A DNA stretch of 64,000 nucleotides, from assembly GCA_964019335.1 (NCBI GenBank), contig OZ025664.1:186001-250000 (forward strand), in the 5' to 3' direction. The notes below the pieces were generated by a model. That model was not told the origin of the DNA, ran no database searches, and saw only the letters and a list, made by a program, of their open reading frames with translations. A program made the translations under genes and the position numbers. Of this stretch, positions 19,114 to 28,318 are shown in pieces (positions within the stretch are counted from its first letter, which is position 1; each line of letters opens with the position of its first letter). Origin of the DNA: Diplonema japonicum. Taxonomy: Eukaryota > Euglenozoa > Diplonemea > Diplonemida > Diplonemidae.

Positions 19114-21603
19114 ATGCAAGAAGGTAGGCCCGATCCAACAAAGCAGGGCAGGGTAAATTTTTTAAAACAGCACAACGATGAAAGGAACAAACAACGAGAA
19201 AAAGAGAAGGTAGAAGAGAAGGAGAGATGGGACGAAACGGAAATGGAGGAGAGGGAAAGAACCCCCCGCAGCGAAGACGAGATCGAGCAAAAGCAAGAAG
19301 AGGAAGAAGAACAAGTAATGGACGACGACGAGGAAACCGAGGTTCAAAAACAAGAAGCACAGCTAACCGAGGAGGAGAAAGGAATGATGCTGCTCCCTGA
19401 CGAACTAACCGTCAGCAGCCTGGAGAGAACGGTGACGAAGGACGTCACAAAAACACGGAGATATAGAATCTTCCCCTGCTATTTGATGTTTTTACTAACA
19501 TTCTCTGTTCTTATTGGAGTCGAACAACTCTCATCTGATGACAGATTCTACATGACCGAATCCATAAGGGACGTGACTCTAATTTCCACTTTCAACGATA
19601 TCCACACAGTAGAGAACTGGTACGCTTGGCTCGATACCAGCTTCCGGCGACTTTGGTCTCAACAGGATTCTAACACAGCGTCGACTCCTTTAAACCGTAA
19701 TGTTCTTATAGGAATGGTCGTTCTTCGCCAATGGCGAGCAAAGCCTGTTTATTGCAGCCAATCCCCGCAGCTTCACATGCTGTCCCTCCAGGCTAAAAAT
19801 TTCCTACCACGACTGTGCTACGGCGACTACTCTGAAGGATCGTTGGATGCTACCCCATACGGGCCTAACCTTCAATGGCAACCTTCTAAGAATATCAATT
19901 ACTCTCTAGAGGTTGTGCCTGTCACAGGGCAGCTTCATACTTATGCGTCGTCGTCCGACGCATTTCCTATATTTTTTTACGTGAACACCAGTCTGTCGTC
20001 TGTTCTGCAGGAATTGTCTGTTTTGAAAACGTCGTCTTGGATCGATTCCTCCACACGTGCTGTTGTCGTGGATTTGTTGTTTTACAACCCGAATGTTAAG
20101 GCGTTTGTGCTGTACCACCACATCGCTGAGATCGACACGACGGGGGACCTCATTCCTCTTTCGAAGAGCTCGTACTTTAAGTTCTTGAAGTACAACGCTG
20201 ACAAGCTGAGCGGGTTTATATTCTTCCTCGACATCTTGGTGTTCCTATTCACCGTCATGCTTATCGTCGACATGTGGTGCACAATTAAGAACCAGTACTA
20301 CCTTTACTACGGTTCGATTTACCAAGCTATTAGTTTTTGGGAGATATACATGACAGGCCTCATTGTGTTGCTTGTCATTCGCGGAGCGTATCGGTTTTGG
20401 TTATGGACAGCTGGAACAGAAGTGGGGGAAACGTGGATCCGTGACCATGCTGACAGGTACGGCGGGGACGAGGACAAGCTAATGTTTCAAAATGCTTGCG
20501 ACTATGTGTTGAAGCAAAGGTTCGTGTTGGTGGTGGACGCTTGGGTCTCCATCCTAGCATGGCTGCGGGTCTTCGAGTTCCTACAGTTCAACGAACGGTT
20601 AAACCTCGTAACAGAAACCATGATCAAGTCCATCGGACAGCTCGCAGCCATGATCATCATCTTCCTCATCATTTTGATCGGCTTCACCATCGCCGGTCGT
20701 ATCTTCTACGGCCATGCTATGTTCGAATTCCGTTCTTTCTTCGCCACCGCAGGCTACCTCGTGAGGTTGGTTTTCTCAGCGGATCTCGGCGATTATCTTG
20801 AAATGGAAAAGATTCGTCCTATCATTACCCATCTGTACATTCCTCTCTTCTTCATCCTCACGTGGCTTGTCCTGTTGAACATGGTGCTTGCCATCATCGC
20901 AGGATCCTTCCAAGCCTTGCAAGAACGTGCCACTAAGGATCCTCGTGGATGGATGCCCGCAGAGTTATGGGAAGATTGTAAAAAGACATGGAACAGAGTC
21001 CTCCCGCATCGTGCGCATATGTTGCTTGCAAGAAAGAACAACCGCCCGCCACCGGAAGACAGCGTACAGGTCAGGCTTGATTTGCTGCCGAGGTTGCAGA
21101 TAATGAACGAAGCTGGGAAGAAACCTGGCGAGACAGAGGTTTTCATTCCGAAACAAGATTTCTTAGCAGAGGCATGCAAAGTGATGCGTCCGGAGACAGC
21201 AGAGAGGGTGTATAATAAAGCTGCTGCGGACATCAATGGTGCGCAGGAAAAATCGTTCAAGCTTGGGGAGAGGTTTGCCTTCCATCTTAACAAGAGATTG
21301 CTGGTGATCGAGTCGCAGATTCATGGCCAGCAGGGCAACATAGACAGGATCCCTGAGATCGAAAAACAGTCCCTTAGAAAGCACATCATCAATTTACAGC
21401 CCAAGGTCGACAGGCTGAACGAGTTGCAAGACGACATCAGACGGGAGCTGTTCCTGATCCACCACAACCTTCCCATCCACTTCGACGAGGTGCACCAGGA
21501 CCTCAACCACCAGATGGCCAACTTGGAACAGATTACCTCACAGAGAGTTGCCCCTCCTCTGCAAGAACTAGTCGAAAAAACCCGGAACGCCCGCCAGTTG
21601 TGA
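19114..21603 (+). CDS. Polycystin-2-like TRP channel (TRPP family)
   Basis: 829 residues from Met 19114. The N-terminus is very acidic (E/Q/D-rich, 30-95). The first membrane segment is about 120-138. A large extracellular polycystin (TOP) domain follows to about 360, with RDVTLIS, the PKD2-like LRQWRAKPVYCS and WIDSSTRAVVVDLLFYNPN. Five further membrane segments and the pore come next, with FFATAGYLVRLVFSADLGD (L558-D560); the LGD selectivity filter matches human PKD2. The C-terminus (after 620) has long helices able to form coiled coils. Such channels pass cations in flagellar, contractile-vacuole or endolysosomal membranes. Upstream in-frame codons (from 18829) look like leader. Single exon. 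Mucolipins are the main alternative, but the TOP-domain motifs favour TRPP. Confidence 0.88.
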   Translation: MQEGRPDPTKQGRVNFLKQHNDERNKQREKEKVEEKERWDETEMEERERTPRSEDEIEQKQEEEEEQVMDDDEETEVQKQEAQLTEEEKGMMLLPDELTVSSLERTVTKDVTKTRRYRIFPCYLMFLLTFSVLIGVEQLSSDDRFYMTESIRDVTLISTFNDIHTVENWYAWLDTSFRRLWSQQDSNTASTPLNRNVLIGMVVLRQWRAKPVYCSQSPQLHMLSLQAKNFLPRLCYGDYSEGSLDATPYGPNLQWQPSKNINYSLEVVPVTGQLHTYASSSDAFPIFFYVNTSLSSVLQELSVLKTSSWIDSSTRAVVVDLLFYNPNVKAFVLYHHIAEIDTTGDLIPLSKSSYFKFLKYNADKLSGFIFFLDILVFLFTVMLIVDMWCTIKNQYYLYYGSIYQAISFWEIYMTGLIVLLVIRGAYRFWLWTAGTEVGETWIRDHADRYGGDEDKLMFQNACDYVLKQRFVLVVDAWVSILAWLRVFEFLQFNERLNLVTETMIKSIGQLAAMIIIFLIILIGFTIAGRIFYGHAMFEFRSFFATAGYLVRLVFSADLGDYLEMEKIRPIITHLYIPLFFILTWLVLLNMVLAIIAGSFQALQERATKDPRGWMPAELWEDCKKTWNRVLPHRAHMLLARKNNRPPPEDSVQVRLDLLPRLQIMNEAGKKPGETEVFIPKQDFLAEACKVMRPETAERVYNKAAADINGAQEKSFKLGERFAFHLNKRLLVIESQIHGQQGNIDRIPEIEKQSLRKHIINLQPKVDRLNELQDDIRRELFLIHHNLPIHFDEVHQDLNHQMANLEQITSQRVAPPLQELVEKTRNARQL

Positions 21604-21720
21604 TCTCCACTTCCAAACACACCAAATATTATTATAGATTATTGTACCATTAGAGTAGAGTATTATCTCTTTTTTTTTTTTTGTTGTTGTTGTTGTACTC
21701 CCAGTAGTTTCTTGCAGGTG

Positions 21721-21957
21721 ATGTCTCTTGATGATGTTATCTTGAACACTTCTGTGCACACTGATCCGTCGCGAGCACGGTGGTCGGCTGAAGAAGCATC
21801 GGAGCAGAGTGCCAAGTGCTTCGAGATGTTGGACAACGAAATGAAGGTGCTGAGTGAGGGGCTGCGAGACGAGAATGATGTCAGCGTGGTAGAGCTCATA
21901 AGAGAGATGGTGGCGGCAAAGGAAAGGCTCAAGGTGCTGATGGAATGCCGGGAGTAG
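21721..21957 (+). CDS. Small helical protein, unknown
   Basis: 78 residues, charged and predicted helical (EEASEQSAKCFEMLDNEMKV). A TTTCTTGCAG acceptor-like site ends 4 bases before the ATG, as in other genes here, which supports a real, trans-spliced small gene. No family recognised. Confidence 0.5.
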   Translation: MSLDDVILNTSVHTDPSRARWSAEEASEQSAKCFEMLDNEMKVLSEGLRDENDVSVVELIREMVAAKERLKVLMECRE

Positions 21958-22125
21958 TTTTTTACCCCTCCTTTTTTTTTTATAGACTGGTCTAGATTAA
22001 AAAAAAAATATGTTGAAAGTTTTTTTTTTTCTCCCCCCTTTCGATCTTTCCCGCAAAGAAAGAAAAAAAGAAATAGCAGGGGGTAGGGAAGGGGAGGAGG
22101 GAGGGCAATCCTGCAGACTGACGAT

Positions 22126-22998
22126 ATGAACAAAAATTGGTTTATTGGTGTGGCGGTGATGGTGTTTCTAGCATTCCTGGTGGTATTCGGCAGCAACCAA
22201 CACGAACAAGAGATCATCATGTCCTTTGAAAGAAGGGGGGACGGGGCGGAAAACAATGTACTAGAACGGGCCCTGGTTCTGTACGGAAAGGTCCTTGAAA
22301 AAGAAGAGGAAGAGAGCATCGAACAAATACCCCCTGCATTGCTGGAAAAGGCCGGCAGAGTGCCTCCTCCACCTGTGGAAAATTCGTTCTTATTCAGACC
22401 CCTTGTGTACCATGAGGAAGGGTTCCTGCCGAAGAAAGTTTTTTCGCAGCTCATGGAGGCGGCAGCACCGCTCACAGCAAAAGGGACCAGTGATGTCTAT
22501 ACTGCAGCGCATAAGCGAACGAACTACATGATACCTGCGGGACATGAGATCACCAAGCTGGTGATGGGGAAATATTTTATCGAGAAAATAAGACAGATTA
22601 CAGGAGAAAACGATCTGCGTCCCGCAGATTTCCCTTCCGAGCTGCGGGTTTACACAACAGGGGCTTCCATGGACTGGCACAGGGACTACCAGTTGTATAG
22701 AAACCGTCAACATGAAATGGTTCTTACCCTCTCCAACCCCGCAAAGGGTGTCACTGAGTACATTGACAGGCAAGGCTTCTCTCACAAAATCAAAACAAAA
22801 CCAAACTCACTCTTGATCCTGCGGTCGGGTGGCTGCGACCACCGAGTCCTTCCCATTGACGAAGGAACCCGAACAATACTGAAATTTGTGTACACCCGAG
22901 ACTTCACAAAAGCTCCCGGCTACTACAACTATTTGAACACTAAGGACGGGCAGGATTGGCTGGATGAAGCGAAGAACCAGCAACTCTACACAGAGTGA
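22126..22998 (+). CDS. Membrane-anchored 2-oxoglutarate/Fe(II) oxygenase (prolyl-4-hydroxylase-like)
   Basis: 290 residues. An N-terminal signal anchor (about 5-22, FIGVAVMVFLAFLVVF) suggests a type II protein of the secretory pathway. A Glu-rich linker follows, then an oxygenase domain. Iron ligands are H185 and D187 in MDWHRDY and H239 in CDHRVLP. R249 lies 10 residues further (EGTRTILKF) and would bind 2-oxoglutarate. The spacing is that of prolyl-4-hydroxylase-like enzymes, which hydroxylate proline or lysine side chains. The substrate cannot be inferred. ATG 22126 is the first in frame after the leader. Confidence 0.75.
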   Translation: MNKNWFIGVAVMVFLAFLVVFGSNQHEQEIIMSFERRGDGAENNVLERALVLYGKVLEKEEEESIEQIPPALLEKAGRVPPPPVENSFLFRPLVYHEEGFLPKKVFSQLMEAAAPLTAKGTSDVYTAAHKRTNYMIPAGHEITKLVMGKYFIEKIRQITGENDLRPADFPSELRVYTTGASMDWHRDYQLYRNRQHEMVLTLSNPAKGVTEYIDRQGFSHKIKTKPNSLLILRSGGCDHRVLPIDEGTRTILKFVYTRDFTKAPGYYNYLNTKDGQDWLDEAKNQQLYTE

Positions 22999-23096
22999 AG
23001 GGTAAACCATTTGTTTTTCTTTTTTTTTCTTTTTTTTTTCTTCTCCTTTTTTTAATAGGGATATGGAGGAAAGGAAGGGGTTTTCCTTTCTTTCTT

Positions 23097-23100
<4 letters not shown>

Positions 23101-23139
<39 letters not shown>
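23101..23139 (+). repeat. Poly-T tract
   Basis: An uninterrupted T run of about 39 bases between the oxygenase gene and the zinc-ribbon gene, followed by an A-rich leader. Same type as the other inter-gene tracts. Confidence 0.75.
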
Positions 23140-23261
23140 CTTTTTTCGCTTTCTTCTTTCTTATCTTGTCTTATGTCCAAAATAAAAAAAATAAAAAATA
23201 AAAAGCAAGGAGCTTCTACAAACCACCTCAGGGAAAAGCAAAACACAACAAAACAGCCAAA

Positions 23262-23477
23262 ATGTCTATGGGTATCGGCGGTGCTACTCCCTTCCAGCAA
23301 AACTCCAACCACCAGACGGCGGCCAACCACCGTATCAGGGACACTCAGGCCTATGACCACACTAAGCAGACTAAAGTAAAGTGTACCTCGTGCGGGATGT
23401 GGGCAACCAAGGGAAGCAACTGCAATTTCTGCAAGCACCCTGCCGGTAGTGATTGGTTGAGTTCCCCTAAAGCAAAG
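23262..23477 (+). CDS. Zinc-ribbon protein, first coding segment
   Basis: 72 residues from ATG 23262. After a Gln/Asn-rich start it has YDHTKQTKVKCTSCGMWATKG and CNFC, giving CX2C...CX2C zinc-ribbon ligands. The segment at 26032-26217 repeats the same motif (HTKQTKVKCTSCGxWAxKG). Two readings are possible. The first is one gene with a phase-0 intron from the GTGTGG at 23478 to the CACAG at 26031, giving two zinc-ribbon repeats (133 residues). The second is two tandem paralogues, the second of which lost its first exon. The GTGTGG donor is weaker than GTATG/GTAAG used elsewhere. A nearer acceptor (TTTTTCTAG at about 23623) is also possible. Confidence 0.55.
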
Positions 23478-24129
23478 GTGTGGAAAAAAAAAAAAGAGGG
23501 AATTTCACAGATTTGCATTCTCCAATGCTTGCGCCTAAATTATTTTACGCCCAGGATCCGTTAAGTGTCACAACAGAATCGCAAAATTACGTGCTAACCA
23601 AATTTCTAATTGCTTTTTCTAGGGCTGGAACGGATTTGCGTCCGGAGCCCAATTTGTGACATATGGATTTTCTGGTAAAATTCTCTGTGAACCTTGGGAC
23701 ATTTTTTTGATTTTCCCCATGTGACCCTGGGGAAACCATGGACAAAGGCCGGGTCACTTAACGGATCCGAAGCGTTAAATTTTTTGCCTCTGGTCAGGGT
23801 GGAGAATGCTGCAGGTGGGAGAGTGTGTCTGCAAAACCAAAAGAAATCGGGTTTGCAGGAACTTGTCCTAACCACATCGGTACAGCTCCATCGGAAGCTC
23901 CTTGCCTGGTCGGCCATGCCCCCGAAGGTCTCCACCGAAGGGGCAGAACTGTTTGTGGGCCTCCTTGCACGCCGTTGTGCTTCTTGATCTTGGACTCTTG
24001 TGCCTGGGCTGCTAGCGGTCGCAGACCGTGGCCGTTCCCACACACCCCACTGGGAAGGTAAATGCCTCCCTGCACTGTGTCCCATGAGTGAATTATAAAG
24101 TAATTTATTATTATTATTATTATTATTAT
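23478..24129. other. Unassigned spacer between zinc-ribbon segment and piggyBac element
   Basis: Unique sequence with moderate GC in 23700-24070 and no stable long frame on the + strand. A 159-codon minus-strand frame (23606-24085) has no recognised motif. It ends in a (TTA)n run (24106-24129) in which the piggyBac element sits. Confidence 0.35.
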
Positions 24130-25890
24130 CCCCTAAACGCCCGCGCGGACGTTTTTGTCCTTATTTCAATTTTCGCTAAGTACTTTTTTTTGAACACGGC
24201 CCCTGGACTTCAAAATATGGCATTGTTGCGCGGTTTATTTTGTCTTGGAACTACATTTTGCGTTAAAAGTTTTGTTTTAATTGAAACCGGCAGGGTTGGC
24301 TTAAAATGAAATCAGATGGTCAAAATAGCAGCGAAAACGTGAGTCTCCCCCGACTGGTCAGAAAAAGAAGAAAAAGACGATGAGGCGGTCAAAGAGGGGC
24401 CGGAAACGATGCTTGGGTGGGAGAAATACTCCCAAAGGCCCGAAACATATCATTTCCGTAAAAAGGTGGGCTTAGGACACCTCTAGGTGAAGCGGCCAAT
24501 GAGGAGGGTGTTTTTAATCTTTTTTTTTACACACGCGGTACTTGAGCTCATAGTTTCTTCCACGAACGGTCGTTTCGGTTCAAAAAAACAGCGGAATCTG
24601 AATCTTTCCATCCCAGAGTACAAAATTTGGCTTGGGTTGGTCCTGTTAATGGGTTTACGCTCGGCACCGAACATGAAGAGCTACTGGACAACAAATTCTA
24701 ATTTAACCATCCCGGCTTTTGAGAAAATGGGCAAACCGATTCGTTGACATACAGCGCTACCTCACCTTTGACAACCTGGAAAGCATTTGGAAGGCCTGAA
24801 ACTGCACCTCATGCGCAGGTTTCTTGACATCATTGTCAACCGGTGTAGGACTGTGCGGACCCCTGGCAAGTGGTTGTCTGTTGACGACAGTGTTATCCCG
24901 ACAACAATAAAAGTCATGGAACCACGAAAAAGCAACTCGGTGGGCATCAAGGTAATCGCCACATGCGACTCATAAAACTGTTACCTGGCGAATTTCAACA
25001 TTTTCAGCAAGAAGTCCACAACACAGGACCTAGTCATGCGTACTGTCGACTCCTAAGGGTTTGCTGTCGACCCCTGACCTGCAAGACCAGCTCCAGGGGA
25101 CTGGAGTTCGGCATATGAAAACCCGGAAGTGGACCATGGTCGTTTTTTATTGGTGGAAAGCTGTGTTGCCAACCCCTCCATAATCTGGAAGAAGAGCAGG
25201 GAATGTGGCAGAAATTATGGCTTCCCGAGCTTCAAAGAAGAACTTGTTGGCAAGCTTCTCACCCATGCCCCCAAAACCGATAGCACACACCGTCACCGAC
25301 CCCCAAGCGCAAACACGCTAGCAATGAGGATTCCCTCACTCAGAAATACCCAAAACGTCTCGATTTGACCCTAAATCACACCTCCGAGACCATGATGAAC
25401 GGAACGAAGGTGAGGACGGTGCTCTATGCTGTTCCTGGGTGCGGGAAGAAGGTGCAAACGTGGTGCCCCTGTTGCAAAACCCCCTTATGCAAAACGTGTT
25501 TTTTACCCTTGCATGCTACCCCAGCTGGAAAAAAAACTCACAAGTTGCTTTTTTCATTCCACAGCCCCAAAAAGTCTCCAGACTGACCTCAATCCTAGAG
25601 TTCAGGGCACCAAATAGGGCTGAATGCTGCCCTATTTACCCCAGCCATAACTCCACGGACCCCCCACGACAAGACCCCCCAAAATCGGACATAAAAAGTA
25701 CACCTTCAATCCCCCTCTTACACACATAGTTAAGTGTTCTCATCTGAATCTGGCACCTGGAATTGAAAATTTTAGTACCGTTTACCCTTTCCTTGCACCT
25801 TCCTATGGTTGCATGCTGCCCTTTTTTTGAGTATTTAAAGCAACAACGAAAATGGGGGGGTACCGTAGATAGGCTCCGGGCGTTTAGGGG
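24130..25890 (+). mobile_element. piggyBac-family DNA transposon, inactivated
   Basis: Perfect 14-bp terminal inverted repeats CCCCTAAACGCCCG (24130-24143) and its reverse complement (25877-25890) bound a 1761-bp element. TTAT flanks both sides (24126-24129 and 25891-25894), within a (TTA)n microsatellite. piggyBac elements normally use TTAA and begin with CCC, so a TTAT duplication is either a variant target or later change. The transposase inside is broken. It lies between the two zinc-ribbon coding segments. Confidence 0.85.
24487..25586 (+). pseudogene. piggyBac transposase remnant (DDE_Tnp_1_7)
   Basis: Pieces of the transposase lie in order but in different frames with stops. The N-terminal core (to 24747) has SIPEYKIWLGLVLLMG and MKSYWTTNS. 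RYLTFDNLESIW follows in a shifted frame. Next is the first catalytic region WLSVDDSVIP with SVGIKVIATCDS (24787-24975). 25129-25368 is a C-terminal helical part. A terminal Cys-rich domain CPCCKTPLCKTCFLPLH is at 25384-25586. The order and motifs match piggyBac transposases, including the C-terminal Cys-rich end-binding domain. At least two frameshifts and stops show it is non-functional. Confidence 0.8.
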
Positions 25891-25923
25891 TTATTATTAT
25901 TTTTATCCGAATTATAAAACATG

Positions 25924-25995
25924 GGGCGTTTAGCTCAGTGGTAGAGCGCCCGTTCTGCATACGGGAGGTCGAGGGTTCGAACCCCTCAATGTCCA
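25924..25995 (+). tRNA. tRNA-Ala (anticodon TGC) with C at position 33
   Basis: A 72-base cloverleaf. Acceptor GGGCGTT pairs with AATGTCC and contains the G3-U70 wobble that identifies alanine tRNAs. D-arm GCTC-AGTGGTA-GAGC, anticodon stem CCCGT/ACGGG, loop TCTGCAT (anticodon TGC). T-arm GAGGG-TTCGAAC-CCCTC. A TTTTTT terminator follows at 25997. The residue before the anticodon is C, not the near-universal T. It lies 33 bases after the piggyBac end and 36 bases before a zinc-ribbon coding segment. Confidence 0.9.
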
Positions 25996-26031
25996 CTTTT
26001 TTGTTGTTAATTTTCTCACCTGCAATCACAG

Positions 26032-26217
26032 ACCAACACCGAGAAGGTGCCCAAGAGGAAGGAAAAGACAACTGTGACAGAGAACGCGCACACTCACCAG
26101 CACCGTGATGTCACGTCTTACGAACACACCAAACAGACCAAGGTGAAGTGCACTTCGTGTGGTTGCTGGGCGAAGAAGGGCGCAAACTGCGGTTTCTGCA
26201 AGAGGCCTACGGCTTAA
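26032..26217 (+). CDS. Zinc-ribbon protein, second coding segment
   Basis: The acceptor TCACAG (ending 26031) is followed by 61 codons and TAA. It encodes a basic start, then YEHTKQTKVKCTSCGCWAKKG and CGFCKRP, near-identical in pattern to the segment at 23262. It has no ATG of its own in a sensible place, so it is either the last exon of that gene or an orphaned paralogue. Conserved zinc ligands indicate it is still under selection. A small nucleic-acid- or protein-binding role is possible. Confidence 0.55.
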   Translation, partial: TNTEKVPKRKEKTTVTENAHTHQHRDVTSYEHTKQTKVKCTSCGCWAKKGANCGFCKRPTA

Positions 26218-26981
26218 TTTTGTGATTTCCTGTCCTTTCCTTTTAACTTGACTCCTCACCTCTTTCAGCAAGGTTTCCCTTATTGAGTGCTGGCGACAAA
26301 ATTGTCCCTGAAAACATGCTTATATGCATGGGTAGTTAAGAGGACCTCCAAAAAATGGGGAAACCAAACATTATTTATCTTGAAAGTTTGAAAAACCTGT
26401 TTCAGATGCAAGTTTTACCCCCCTTTTTTTACCCCATTTTATTTTTGAAAAAATAGTCACTTCCTTGTTTTATAAAGAAAAGTCCCATGATACTTAGGAA
26501 GGAAGGGAACCAAAGAAAATATTCTGACCTTTACAACTTTTTTATATACCCTGTGAGAGTTCAAGCAAAGATGCGACATTCGGGTGCTTCTTCCCCCACC
26601 CCCGACTGTGTGAATTACCAGCAGGCACTCACCAATGTCCATTCTTTAACCCCTTGTATTTTTTTTTTTATTACTTTTTTATTCTTTTTTCTGTTATTCA
26701 CCCAAAGTATCCCCCCACTTCTTTTTCCTTCTCTGTCCCAGAGCCAGGCCTTAAGACTGGTAGTTGGTGATGGTATACCGCAAGGCTGGGTCGCAGGGAT
26801 CGGTTTTATTTACCCCCTTTTTTTTTCTTTTTTTTTGCCCTCTCTGGTTTCTTTTTCTGTTTTTTTCCCTTTTTTTTTTTTTTTTTTTTTTTATTTCCTT
26901 TTTTGATGACGAAAAGGAAAAGTGGGGAAGGTCTAGCATCCCATCTTCCTGGGACACAAGGTGATGAGAAGTCAGGCATAC
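26218..26981. other. Spacer without a recognisable gene
   Basis: AT-rich unique sequence, then T-rich tracts (26660-26690, 26810-26892). The long frames are driven by T/A runs. No supported coding region. Confidence 0.45.
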
Positions 26982-27153
26982 CTTGCCCTTCACGAAGTTC
27001 AAGAGAAGTTCTTCTTCTTTTTCGAAAATCAGATTGAACTCTGGTATCGTCGCAGCATCTGCAGGCTGTCCAGTGGGGGCATGAATTGCAAAGCAGCCCG
27101 CATTTCCTTCACCAATCTTTTCCGGATGTTTCATGGCCACATTCTTCGTCTCC
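26982..27153 (-). other. Exon-like coding fragment on the minus strand
   Basis: On the minus strand, TTTTTTTTTAG is followed by an open frame of 57 codons. It includes MKHPEKIGEGNAGCFAIHAP and PEFNLIFEKEEELLLNFVKG, and ends at a GTATGCC donor. Acceptor, coding composition and donor together look like an internal exon. It is the only persuasive coding signal on this strand and it abuts the repeat at 27166. It is probably a captured or transposon-encoded fragment. The FEKEEELLLNF stretch is loosely like family B DNA polymerase exonuclease domains, a weak resemblance only. Confidence 0.35.
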
Positions 27154-27165
27154 CTAAAAAAAAAT

Positions 27166-27673
27166 AGCTATTTATTTTGCCAACAAATTATGAGTCATTA
27201 TTTAACTCGAGTTCCTGAATTTTTTGCACGAGGGCCCTGCGGGCCCTCGTGCAAAAAAACGGTAACAAGAGTTAAATAATTTGGCTCATTTGGCGGCAAG
27301 TAAATCGTTTTATTTCACTCTTCGTCATTTGAGTCACTCACTCTTCGCTGCTTTCACTGCTGTTTTTTTTCACGCAGGTCAGCCTTTTTGGGGATTTCCT
27401 AAGGTAATATGGGTTGCTATTTCGCTGTGGCATTTAAAGGGGAAGTAAGCACTTATTCCCACTTTTAAGGGCTGGAATGGCCTCAGATGGCCAAAAATAG
27501 TCAAAATACCCCGTCCCCAAAAAAATTTTTCAAGGGGTTGGATACATTTTTTCACTCTGAAGCCCCATAATTTAACTGCAAAATCTCATAATTTAACTAG
27601 TTAAATTATGGCGATTTCGCGTTAAATTATGAGGCCCCTAGTGAGTGAAGAAAATGACGAAGAGTGAAATAAA
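27166..27673. mobile_element. Hairpin-bearing MITE-like unit, copy 1
   Basis: It begins AGCTATTTATTTTGCCAACA. It carries an 18-bp perfect hairpin (arms 27220-27237 and 27241-27258, core GCACGAGGGCCC). It then contains a 365-bp inner unit with 22-bp perfect inverted ends starting TTTATTTCACTCTTCGTCAT (27309 on, and 27652-27673). No coding sequence is seen. A second copy follows in tandem. Confidence 0.75.
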
Positions 27674-27737
27674 GAACCTAAAAAGGTTCCAATGTAGGGA
27701 GAGAGGAAAAAAAAAAAAGCCAAGGCAAAAAAAAAAA

Positions 27738-28307
27738 CTATTTATTGCCAACAAATTATGAGTCATTATTTAACGCGAGTTCCCGAATTTTTTGCACGAG
27801 GGCCCGCAGGGCCCGAGTGCAAAAAAACGGGTAACGAGAGTTAAATAATGGCTCATTTGGCGGCAAGTAAGTCGTTTTATTTCACTCTTCGTCATTTGAG
27901 TCACTCACTCTTCACTGCTTTCACTGCTGTTTTTTTTCACGCAGGTCAGCCTTTTTGGGGAGTTTCCTAAGGTAATATGGGGTTGCTATTTCGCCATGGC
28001 ATTTAAAGGGGAAGTAAGGCACTTATTCCCACTTTTAAGGGCTGGAATGGCCTCAGATGGCCAAAAATAGTCAAAATACCCCCACCCCAAAAAAAATTTT
28101 CAAGGGGTTGGGTGCATTTTTTTCCACGGCGAGACTCATTTTCCCACTCTGAAGGGCCATTATTTAACTGCAAAATCTCATTATTTAACTAGTTAAATAA
28201 TGGCGATTTCGCGTTAAATAATGGCCGTTTCGCGTTAAATAATGGCCATTTCGCGTTAAATAATGAGGCCCCTAGTGAGTGAAGAAAATGACGAAGAGTG
28301 AAATAAA
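27738..28307. mobile_element. Hairpin-bearing MITE-like unit, copy 2
   Basis: A direct repeat of the unit at 27166, about 90% identical by eye, with the same hairpin (one mismatch, near 27787-27827) and the same inner inverted ends (27876-27897 and 28286-28307). It differs by an extra block near 28150-28265 in which a 21-22 bp unit (CGCGTTAAATAATGGCC) is iterated three to four times. Confidence 0.75.
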
Positions 28308-28318
28308 AAAAAAAAAAA

